Assembly (NCBI RefSeq): GCF_032854445.1
Contig: NC_088295.1
Coordinates: 40,041,385 to 40,105,384 of the forward strand
Length of the DNA: 64,000 nucleotides
Direction: 5' to 3'
DNA from: Liolophura sinensis
Taxonomy: Eukaryota > Mollusca > Polyplacophora > Chitonida > Chitonidae
The notes under the pieces were generated by a model that was given only the letters and a program-made list of their open reading frames with translations, had not been told where the DNA came from and did no database searches. The position numbers were made by a program, and so were the translations under genes. This document shows, piece after piece, positions 49,901 to 61,900 of the stretch; the first letter of the stretch is position 1; each line of letters opens with the position of its first letter.

Positions 49901-52900
49901 GAGGTTTGTCTGGTGCCTACTCTCTTATAATGATCCCTCCTATACTTTCCCTCTCTGATAGACTTGACCGTGGTCATACACGTGAAATAGCCACGAGCAA
50001 GGTGTTTATCATAAACGAGTTCATTAAATTAACAAACCGACGTCAAATTCTGACCAGAAATGTGCAGTGCATAATATGGTGACACTGAATTCATCTCATA
50101 CATGTAACATTAGACGTACGTTTGACTGATAAAGTCGTTAATTGAATGAGAAATTGGTTGTGTATGCGACTTAGTAGCTGTTGTAAGGCTAGTAAGTCGT
50201 GCAGTACGTTGGCCGTATACTAGATGTCCAAAATAAAGATTTTATAGCTATGGATGCTTTGAGATAGAAAAAAGTTCTTAAATTTGATAAACTGTAATTA
50301 TTATTCATTCTGTTTATTTTAAAGACTCAGGAAGTGGACTGTCTTCTTGGTTAAGTGTAAATAGTGCTTAACGGGATTCGCGTGGCCTATACATCTAGAA
50401 ACCGCGTGGTATGTACATCTACAAACTGTAGCTACGTGTAGTCTTCTTTGTATAGCGGCACATTCAGTAACAGGTCTGTTTTCTTACTTTACCAGTGGTC
50501 CAGATTTCGTGTTGACTCAGTAAGACCAGTACACTATGGAGATGCTTATCCAGAAGAGAATGAAGGTATGTGGATTTTGATCTTTATAACCACACATTAA
50601 TAAAAATTTGTGTAATTATGAGTAATTCTATTCAGTTATTTATTTACATCTACACAACGATTAACGCCACCGTACCGTTCCTTTCAAGGGTTCACTTTAT
50701 TTATTTGACTGGTGTTTTACGACGAACTCAAGAATATTTCATTTATTCGAGTCGGCCAGGACAATGGGGAGAACTGGGGAGATCCCAAAAAATTCAAGGA
50801 TTCAAATGCTCACCGAACGCTCTGCCTGGATTTCTGGATGTCAACCTGACTATTGTGAGAAGCAAAAGTGGGCACTAATGCTTTCTGGGCAAGCGAACTA
50901 ATTGTTTGCGTCGGAATTGCAGTCTGCGGCCTCCAGAACTCTGTTTATGTAGACTTTAAAAATAAGACGTAAGGAGAGTTGATGATTACTATGATGTTGA
51001 TGTTTAGCTCCACTCTACACGTATGAAGAGTAACTTATCTTATTGATTGATATAAACAGGATGATTTGCCAAAGTGAGGGTTACTGCAAATTATGTGACA
51101 AAATTAATAATTAATTAAAAATTGATTTAAGCATATTCACATAAAGAATTCACCTTTCAAACCCAAACTGTTATTCAAGTTGGTTGCGTCTTGATGGTTT
51201 ATGTATCTGCAACGATTACGCGTGTTGTAGCTGTTCGTCGCCTGCTATAGCTGTTGGTCACGTGTTGTAGCTGTTCGTTGCGTGTTGTAGCTGTTCGTCA
51301 TATCATCGCATCTGGAAAACGAAACTCGTGAACCAAGGCGCGCGCGACAGTCGCGACTATCGTTCTCGTATATCATATTTTTATGCAAATACCATTACAA
51401 GCAGGTCAGCTCGTGACACATTTCCTAAACCATCTATGCTTCAAGTTATGCCGGTATGATGTCGGACAGTGTCGGTAGAGACAAATGGTTGTTGATAGGC
51501 CTATACATGGCGAATTGCATAGTCTTAAAATGGTATATACTGTGGAGAGGTACATGTACAAGCTTTCCTTTTACTCTTATTAAAATGAAGACAAAAGCGT
51601 CCAGTTGTTAAAAAGTGTATTAGCTAATAGCGGTAGATTATATATTTACGATACAGTTATACATAGACCAAATAGAGTTTGTACCAGATTCAGCTTCTGT
51701 TTAACATACTTTTATACAAATATTTTGGGGGTAAGTACAAAACTGAAATCTTGGCTTAAAGTTAAATCAGGTATTAAGTGTTAAAACAGTTTTGAACAAC
51801 TGGGCGTAAGTGGGAAGGTCTTCCAGCAACCTGCGGATGGTCGTGGGTTTCCCCCGGGCTGTGCCCGGTTTCCACCCACCATAATGCTGGCCGCCGTCGT
51901 ATAAGTGAAATATTCTTGAGTACGGCGTAAAACACCAATCAAATAAATAAATAAATAAATAAATTGAACAACTGGGCCATGTTACTTAAATTAGCCTTGA
52001 AGAAGACAGAGTCATTTGTGATTACATTGCAAAGAAGAGGAAATTGCTCTCATCAGGTTCTCACCGCAAGTCACAGAATCACGTATAGTTGCGTGACTAA
52101 TTCAGTCAAAATCTCCACCAACATACCACACAGACCAGAACGGCCCGGCTAGTAATACTGGACAAGAGTGGAAATCATACAAATGTTGTTATACAGCACG
52201 ATCCTCCATGACATGTCCAGTTGGCATCGATACCCTGTAAATTGCTTATTATTTGGAAACAATCTAGATTACCGTGATCCTTTTCATTTAACCCTTCTTT
52301 TAAAGCGCAAAGATATTTGAACTGGAATAGTTCTCAAAATTAAACTTTGAAACGCAATTTAAATGTGGGTTTTGTTTTAGTACTTTGAGGTACAATGTGA
52401 AACCGTTTCCTGACTGGGATCCAAACGGAAGTGACCACCGCCCTTTTGCAATGCCTGGCTTTTATTTATTTATTCATTTATTATTTGATTGGTGTTTTAC
52501 GCCGTGCTCAAGAATATCTCAATTATATGACGACGACCAGCATTACAGTGGGGAGAAACCGGATAAAACACATTGCTGGTTGCTGACAGACCTTCTCATG
52601 AGGAACTGGCTTATAGGAGTAACATATTAATGGATATCGGCATAAACTGGAAAAAGACTTGGAGACAGTTCGCACATGTATTCGCTGTTTACTGAACTGA
52701 GATGGTATATCCTAAAACTAGGATTTACAAGTATACTGGATCAAAAGATACTACAATAGGTTGTCAGTTTAGTAGCAAACTGTGATGGGCAGGAATGACA
52801 CAGCTTTATATAGGCTAGAAAGGTTTCCCATTGTGAACACGTAATTAATGTTATGAGAACGGTGAAACACAAGAACCTCCGCAAGTTACTGACAGACCTT

Positions 52901-55900
52901 TCCACGTATGATTTATTCATGTAAACATCGACTATAACCATTGTAAATTCTAAAACAGTTTAGGAGCTTGACGTAAGTCAAATATCGTGTGAATTCTGCG
53001 TAATATAATTGTACTTTAGCTCACTGATAACGAAGGCGAAAATTTGATTACAATTTTTAACTATTTGACATCTTGCGAAATTAACCCAAAATATGTTATC
53101 CTGCTGTGAGTGTTAACTACTAACCCAAGATGCACCCATGTTCAAAACGCCTAAAGGACATAAGACATGAGATCTCTGCTGGATGCTTGGGTCATTTGTA
53201 TTAAAACACAGACTGGGCTCACCTGCATGGGAAAAAAAGGTTTAAGAGAGTTAATGCGGCAGAGCGTATGATGTATTCATCATCGCGGCCTCGCCCAGCT
53301 TTAAGCAATCCTTAGCGTGATTTACTATGTAGTATTGCGCCATTACCGCAAAATTGTTTAATATCACCAGCCAGACATTGTATTTGGACAATTCTCTGCT
53401 TAATTGCTGGATTAAATTACAATGCAATTAGTACATGAGACCGGAACATCTAGTCATGTAGGTAATGCTGTATTGGGTACTGCGTACTTTAGTAGTTTAA
53501 GATTTCTGTGGGTGTGCAACAACTGCAGCTACTAAATGGGCCATATAATTATGATAATTATAGTGATAGTCATACTGGTAATCTATGAATTAAGTCCTTT
53601 GTCCTTAGTGATATGTTATTTGGACATGACAATTGTTTTATTGTTCACGACTGACTTCTATTACGGTAATTTATATAGTAATAATCACGGTAGACTGGAA
53701 AAAGTTACTTGTACTAGATATTCAAGGCTAAACACTAAACACAAGTCACGATATTTTTTTCACCAAAAATACACTTTTGAAAAAGAGTGTATTATACGTA
53801 CGTACTGAAATAGTTGATGATTTTATTTAGTTTTTGGGATGTGTGTGTGTTGCTGATGTGCCAGTTCACAGCCAATTCTAGATAATTGTACAATAGTTGT
53901 ATGATACAGTAGCACAGCCTTCACAAAATTATTTTTGACCAAGTCAACTTTGATGACCAAGTCAACTTTGACAAAGCGTCTGTATGGCGAGGTTCAGTGC
54001 AGCTCTTTACACTGTGTCCGTAATTGATTTCAGGTCTGTAGAGTGAGCTGACCAGAGTTGACCTGTATTCTAGGGCAAAGGGCTGCCGTAGATCCGTGGG
54101 TAATATTTGTAAAGATTTATTTGGGCCAGGAAGAAGCCTTAAGACAATGTTCACGTAACACAAAGTTGTATACATTGAACTGCACAGGTCAAATACGCTC
54201 AGGGGTCCCCCGAGACAATTCGTCAGCATAGTTTTCGCACTTTACCGGTCCGAGTAGCTGTTAGAACTTTTTTCTAGCATCAGGCTTTGCTAAAACAATT
54301 TTGTGGCCAAAACTTTGTGATAAGAATGGGATGTGATTCTTTCGAACCTTTTTTTCTTCAAGATAAAAAGGATATGTAAGAGACTACCCGCCTACCCGCC
54401 TACATAGCTTTTGTGCTGGACACTTCCAAGGTGAGAAAAAACGAATCGTAACGGAACACGAAAATGTGGAGTTAGTTTTAAAAAAGGAGGTGTGAAACCG
54501 TGGGATTTTGTCTGTCCTTCTGCTAAACTGTGTCTTATTTACGGTACCCCGTGGACAGCGTGTAAGGGGTAATACACGGAAAAACCTGATCTCTGGTGAC
54601 GTAATAAAAAATTTCATCTGACCATCGGTAGACCCTCATCCTGTCGCTCCTTGTCCTTGTGTCCACGACCGGTGAAGAAAAAGGGAGTTTGACAGAGGAT
54701 AACGGAGAATGACCGGACGTGTATCTTTGGCAGAAAGGCCGAGGACAACAGACAATGTGATGAAATCCTTAATTAATGATGATCTTATGGAGTTAACATA
54801 CAACCCACTGTGTGCTGTAAAAACTAATGTGTTTTATTTGACGTAGTATAGCCTATATTATCTTTTCTGAGTGATACATGAACAGATTATATTACTGACG
54901 TGTGACATTCTTTTATGGACAACACGCGCAGTGCCCCATTACACCAACAAAAGTGTTCTGTCGTACTAACTGAACAAGCCTGCTGTATATATAATACGTG
55001 TGTAATAGTACCGGTATGTAGCAATAACGTAATATATATTGTATCATCACTCAGAAAACATTCTGTCAATTGCATCCTGTTGGTTAGTTTTTAAAGTGTG
55101 ATGGTTTACGTTAAAGCCTTCTTCTTTTAGCCTGGAACTACGATGGTGTAGGAAAAATTATATCAACCGAGCAGTTTTTCTTTCTTTCTTTTTTTTTTTG
55201 TATTTCAAAATCTAAACTGCGATTGGTGGCTGAAAAAGACTCTAAAAATACCGCCGAATATACTGACGAATTGTTGTATATCTTTAGGAACCCAGTGGGA
55301 AAGCCACTGGGTTCATAAAGATATAGATACCTGTGAATTTCAAAAAGTATACCTTCCCCTTTTAACTAAGGTAATGCACAGTGCATCACATGGCAATCAA
55401 CGTGTTATTTCCATTCCTCTTTTCAGCATGAACCGTCCCAAAACAGTTTTTACATTTCGTTTCAAGTATTTAAAGAATCCAAAGTGTTACAATGGTGTGT
55501 CTCTCGCACTGCACCATTGTAGATTCCCAACACTGAACTAACTGACTAAAGTGAGAGTCGAACTCTCGACTTGAGGTGTCCAGCCTCTAATAAATCTTAA
55601 GATTTAATATTGATACATGATACCATACCGCGAGTAACTGGTAGTAAAAACTGTACATTAGTATGTACGAAAACATTGTTCACAAATCTGTAACTTGTAG
55701 CACACTTCTTTTATAGAAAATTTGTTTATTCGTCACTAAACACTTTAGTTTTTTTTAGTCTGTCAGTTATTTACTAGTAGTCTATCACCCTACCTGTAAT
55801 CTATCGCGCAAGATCCAGAAAAAATCATCGTTCCATTGAAGTATAACTTTAGATGCATGTCCAGATCAGATAATATTCCTGTGATATGCCAAAACACAAA

Positions 55901-58900
55901 CTAATTTCTGTGATCAAATTTGTTGGTCTAGTTGAACTCATCGCTATTTTTACGATCAGAGTAGATCATCAAATGTGCATGATTATAGCCTTAGATGAGC
56001 TAGTGCAGACCACAGATCTCGTTGTACAGAGTGGGTCAGGCATAGAGTTTGTGTGCCTGACAATTCCTCATGTTCACAAGGTATCCTTCTGTAAACGTTA
56101 AAAACAAATAACAGGCTGATTCTAACGTGTGTGTTCAATTCGACATATAAGCAACAGCTAGCAACTCTCTCTTCTTTGCGACCCTTGCCTTGGGTATAAA
56201 ATGCTCGCTTTTATCGCTTAGTTACTTCTCCGTCTTTTGTCTTCCAAGAAATTGGGCCTAAGCTTTCATTCCGAAAAATGCGTTCTGCGCATTTTCAAAT
56301 TTGCTCCCTCTGCATGCATTCATTGGGGAGTGGGGGGGGGGGGGGGGGTAAGTTCTTGATTCCGATAAAATGCGGAAAAAACCAAACAAATATTTAAAAA
56401 ATAGGGTATAATGAGCCATTAAATTGCTGACATTCCATGAGATATATGAAAGAAAACCGGAAGAGAGTATGGGTTAAGGTCATTCACAGGCTTGCAACCT
56501 CAAATTCCATGTCACATATCTTGAATTGTTTCAACACTATCATCACGCTATGTTATAGGATTTTTGGCTTTTCTGTTGGCATTGAATGAAACTTTGTATA
56601 GTTCGAATGCTTTTGGGCATATATTTAAATGTTTCATGATATCTAAATACATGTATACAGATAAGCTAAATTAAAAGACCAACTGCCCATATATAGTGTT
56701 CAGTTTATCACCTTAAATAAACATGGACTATTAAATATAACATAGAGAATACATCGGTTTATTCCTTTTTGTACATTTATTTCGTTGACGTCATTTTACT
56801 TTTGATGTAGAACGTATTTTCACGAACCAGCAAAGATAGAAAATGAACATGAGTGGTAGTTTTTTTTCAAATTATTTAAATTCTAAATTGAACTAGTCTC
56901 GACCTTCGACAAACCACATTACACATCATAAATAATGTATCTGTACTTTTAAACACTTTTATTAAAATTCTCTAGAGCATTAAATATAATTTTAAGCTGT
57001 GGTTAATAATTAGAAACCCGCTTTTTGGCGAAATTTTTGCATTATGCCACAGTTATAATCTGTTTGGCTCAGTTTTTAAGGTAAATCCCATATAGTACTT
57101 TTGTTTATTTGTGAGCCAGGGTTAAATTAACACCTGTGAAATTGTTTACCACTCAGAATTGACACAGATTAACTTTTAAGGCCAACTAAGATGTTCCTAA
57201 GCCGAATAGGCCTTTTCAAATATCTTAAGACGTTGTGGGCTTCTCCCAGTTTAACATTGCCAAACTTACATTAAACGCACAATTGTAATCTAGACTAATC
57301 TGACAAACTCAAGTTTGTGCGTGTAAACAAGTCAAAATTGCTTTAAAAACACCTTTAATTTTTGTACGCTTTGGGGGAATATTAGTGGGATTAGTATGTG
57401 TAGGATATTTATTGCAATTTTTCATAAAAACATCAGTTTTCCCAATTATTTGCGCAATTAATTTTAGGAGGAAGCTTCCCGGATGTCAGGCGTTAGGTTT
57501 TTGTATCTTCCCAAACGTGTGCTATAAGCACTGTACACATTGATGGCGGTTTTACAGACGTTGATACAGATTACTCGTTAAGGCTTTTAAAACTTAGTGT
57601 TTATGATATCAGAAGCAGTCATGTATACTAGTACTGTTTATTGCATCCACGTGATCATTTAATTATACTATATTAAGATCATTATAATTTTAATTAAATT
57701 TCGCGCTTAGCATATGTTATTGATGTCAGAGAAAAGAACGAATATTGATAACATCTCCCTTGTTCACCTTATTGTTTTTGTGTAACTGTTTTGATATTGT
57801 ATGTATTGCATTGTTTCATGTTGGAAATGAGTCTTGCTACTTTTAAACATGAAACGTCGTATCACGAAAAACAGGAGTTAAACAACAGTCGGTTTCTCGC
57901 ATACATCTGTATATAAGATGCCCAGTCACATTCATTAGTGTAGTTTAGTTCGCCAACAATTATTTATACAGCACGCGGCTTTACCATTTAGTAACGAAAT
58001 TATGGAAGTCAGACATCACAGTCACCGCACCAATATATCGGAATTGTGTCACATTTTACCGATTTTTTTTCCATGATGTGAGACCTAAATCCTATGTTCG
58101 TGCCTTATATACGTCATTCATTTCAGAAAGGATCGTAATGTTTATTTGGGTTTTTATTTTCAACAGGCGTGAACAACCGCTATCTAATGGAAGGTGACAT
58201 ACTGATGGATGTGGTAAGTTCGATTCCTCAAAAAATCTGTTCCTTTAAATTATGGACATTACAATACCGCTGTGTTGGATATATAAGGAGACGTGTAAAG
58301 CTAGGGAATATTAATTTAACCGTCTAGATAACCATCTAGTCACATAGATATAGTGTACCTCAAATGGTAAAGGTGATGAATTCCACTTCGTGTATGGTTT
58401 GACTTTGTAGATTTACCTTAAGGATGTGCTTCAAAAGATTCAATTATGAAATGTTTGCTCATCGCATTTCACTGCCATTTTTCAAACTGACCAATTAATA
58501 TCTCATAGTATTATAAATATCAGAAAATGTCTTAAAAACATGAATTTTCATAGCTCTGCTACTGTTAAAGTCTAATAGAGATATTTTTATTAATCTCATA
58601 ACTCAGTTTGGGGTTATCTAAGAGGCGAAAGATAATAAGCTATTGTATGAGTTGAGTACATTTTACTTTGTATAATAAAAGAACAGCTCTCACATTAGTT
58701 TGTACTGACATCTTACAATGCACTGTGCTCTGTATACAATATACTTTTTGAATGTATTATCCTAGTCCTTGTGAGATCGTGATTTAGTATTCAGGGTCTG
58801 TTATTGTTATTCTAAAAAGAAACAAAAATGTCAATACGGCATAATTAGTTCAACTTATTCCACATTAATCCCGGAAATTTTTTTCGCAGTATTAATTATT

Positions 58901-61900
58901 TTCGTCTTCTGCCTTTGTTTTGCCTCGGTTGCCTGTAGAGACGAAATGCTGTTCGCGACCACGATGCTATTTGGATGAGCCGAGTTGTACCGTACACTCT
59001 GGACGAGTCCTATTGTAAGTACTACGTGATTCTAATGAAAATACCAGGTTCCGTTAGCTAACAAATGCGAACTCGTTTGATTTGGTTTCGTCGTTTAACA
59101 GTAGGCCGAATTGCCGCCTTGTAAAGGTGTGTGTGTCACGCAGTAAGAGGGTCTCATCAGCTGGGTGTATAGAGGGGTTTATATTATAACGGGTAACCAA
59201 CGGTCTAACCTGCGGTCATATCAACCTACCGTAACACACATGGAGAGCAAGTGTGAAACATCTTACACTGTACTCTGTAACCTGCCTATTCTTAACATAC
59301 TGGGTGGGAAGTACGAGCTCAGACTCCCCAAGTACGTACAATGGAAAAAAGTTATGGAAGGTTGTTTATGACGTCTTGCTTTTTCATAGCAGGTATTGTT
59401 CCCATGCCCTTGCGTATTCGCGTTTGTCAAAATAAAATTTGGGGATGCAATTTTTTATGCATTTTAGTGTGTATTTAGAAATACCCCACTGCATAAGTTA
59501 GCGTAAAATAAATATTCACATTTGTGAAGTAAATTTTCGTTTTTCATTATTGCCATGTTATTGCGTCTGTATATAGCACTGTTTATAATGTTAGGGTATT
59601 GCATCGTTTATCTTTTTTTGAGCATTCTAGTACTGTATGTTTCATAGCCGTATATTGCATGTCTGGGAGTATTGAATTTTTTGGCAAATTAGAGAATAAC
59701 ATTGTATTACATTGCTCATTTTGTTAGAGTATGCAGCAATGTTAAGTGCTGCTGATTACTATATTATTTATCAAGTTAATGTTAAGTGTTTCTGAGTGTT
59801 ACAGTGTTCATGATGTCAGACTATAACAATATTAAGCGTTTCTGAGTACTACATCATGATTGTTTATCAAATCAGAGTATAATATTATTAAGTGTTTCTT
59901 GGTACATGTATTACATTGTTCATTATGTCAGAGTATAACAATGTTAAACGTTTCTGAGCATTACATTGTTCTTCATGTCAGAGTATAACATTGTTAAACG
60001 TTTCTGAGCATTACATTGTTCATCATATCAGAGTATAACAATGTTAACCGTTTCTGAGCATTTCATTGTTCTTCATGTCAGAGTATAACAGTGTTAAACG
60101 TTTCTGAGCATTACATTGTTCATCATGTCAGAGTATAACAGTGTTAAACATTTCTGAGAATTACATTGTTCATCATATCAGAGTGACAATGTTAAACGTT
60201 TCTGAGCATTACTTTCTTCATCATGTCAGAGTGACAGTGTTAAACGTTTCTGAGCATTACTTTGTTCATCATGTCAGAGTATAACATTGTTAAACGTTTC
60301 TGAGCATTACTTTGTTCATTATGTCAGAGTATAACAGTGTTAAACGTTTCTGAGCATTACATTGTTCATCATATCAGAGTATAACAATGTTAACCGTTTC
60401 TGAGCATTTCATTGTTCTTCATGTCAGAGTGACAGTGTTAAACGTTTCTGAGCATTACATTGTTCATCATATCAGAGTATAACAATGTTAACCGTTTCTG
60501 AGCATTTCATTGTTCTTCATGTCAGAGTATAACAGTGTTAAACGTTTCTGAGCATTACTTTGTTCATCATGTCAGAGTATAACAGTGTTAAACATTTCTG
60601 AGAATTACATTGTTCATCATATCAGAGGGACAATGTTAAACGTTTCTGAGCATTACTTTCTTCATCATGTCAGAGTGACAGTGTTAAACGTTTCTGAGCA
60701 TTACTTTGTTCATCATGTCAGAGTATAACATTGTTAAACGTTTCTGAGCATTACTTTGTTCATCATGTCAGAGTATAACAGTGTTAAACGTTTCTGAGCA
60801 TTACATTGTTCATCATATCAGAGTATAACAATGTTAACCGTTTCTGAGCATTTCATTGTTCTTCATGTCAGAGTATAACAATGTTAAACGTTTCTGAGCA
60901 TTACTTTCTTCATCATGTCAGAGTATAACAATGTTAACCGTTTCTGAACATTACATTTTTTATCATGTCAGAGTGACAATGTTAAACGTTTTTGAGCATT
61001 ACTTTCTTCATCATGTCAGAGTGACAATTTTAAATGTTTCTGAACATTACTTTCTTCATTATGTCAAAATGACAGTGTTAAACGTTTTTGAGCATTACTT
61101 TCTTCATCATGTCAGAGTGACAATGTTAAATGTTTCTGAACATTACTTTGTTTATTATGTCAAAATGACAATGTTAAACGTTTCTGAGCATTACTTTGTT
61201 CATCATGTCAGAGTATAACAAGTTTTAGTGTCTCTGTATGAGAATATATCTGAGTTTAACCTTTAATATTGCTGTTTTGTCTTGTCAGCCCCTGATGTTC
61301 GTCACGAGATTCACCTCGCATTAACCGAGTTTGAGAACCTGACTTGTATTAAGTTTAAGCCTGTGGAAGACGAAGTGGATTTTATCAGAATAACTCCACT
61401 GAAAGGGTTCGTATACAGATGATAACTATAACTAAAGCGAAGGACTTCACTGACCTAGGTGGTTAAATTAAGTGCAAGCTCGTTGTAACTGCCAATCCCT
61501 TGACCAATATGGTTGAGAGTCGCAGTCTATAGTCCAAAGCGTGTTCTTCGGTTGGGGCTTTAAGCTAGGAGGCTTAACTTAGGTCGGTGTTTTTCTGTCC
61601 AGTCCGGTTTTCTGTCCATACCTATAAACCTGACCACCGTAATGTAAGTAAGGAATTCTTGGGTACCTTTCGTCAAGGCTTAGTGATGACAATGATCATT
61701 TATTTTTTTAAATTTGATTGGTGTTTTACTCCTTATTAATGAATATTTCACTTATACGACGGCGGCCAGCACTGTGGTGGGATGAAATCGCGCAAGTGCC
61801 GGGGGAAACCCACGTACATCCGTAGGTTGCTGAGAGAAAGCCAGCATGTGCTGGACTTGAACCCACATTGTAACGATGGTCATATTTACCAAGATAATTA

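Larger units (their letters stand above)
43868..50495 (+). other. Astacin intron 1, 6.6 kb
   Basis: Non-coding and AT-rich. It holds an ATT microsatellite at its start, a SINE fragment at 46.5 kb and a 21-23 bp tandem repeat at 46.6 kb. A CpG-richer patch near 49.0-49.4 kb has short open frames on both strands but nothing I recognise. I see no other structure. Confidence 0.6.
50566..58166 (+). other. Astacin intron 2, 7.6 kb
   Basis: AT-rich. It contains four SINE A copies or fragments, a 20-bp tandem repeat, one arm of a dispersed repeat, a striking hairpin at 55.28 kb and a G17 run. Elsewhere (about 53.0-55.2 and 56.4-58.1 kb) I see nothing. Confidence 0.6.

Noticed and set aside
55540-55600. 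Possible minus-strand tRNA (B-box-like GAGTTCGACTCTC)
   Set aside because: No matching A box, anticodon arm or acceptor stem found.
60931-61218. 95-codon repetitive open frame
   Set aside because: Translation of the 48-50 bp minisatellite; it lies in an intron and has no independent gene signals.
59740-61235. Regular repeats resembling a CRISPR array
   Set aside because: There are no unique spacers; the units are contiguous tandem copies in a eukaryotic intron.
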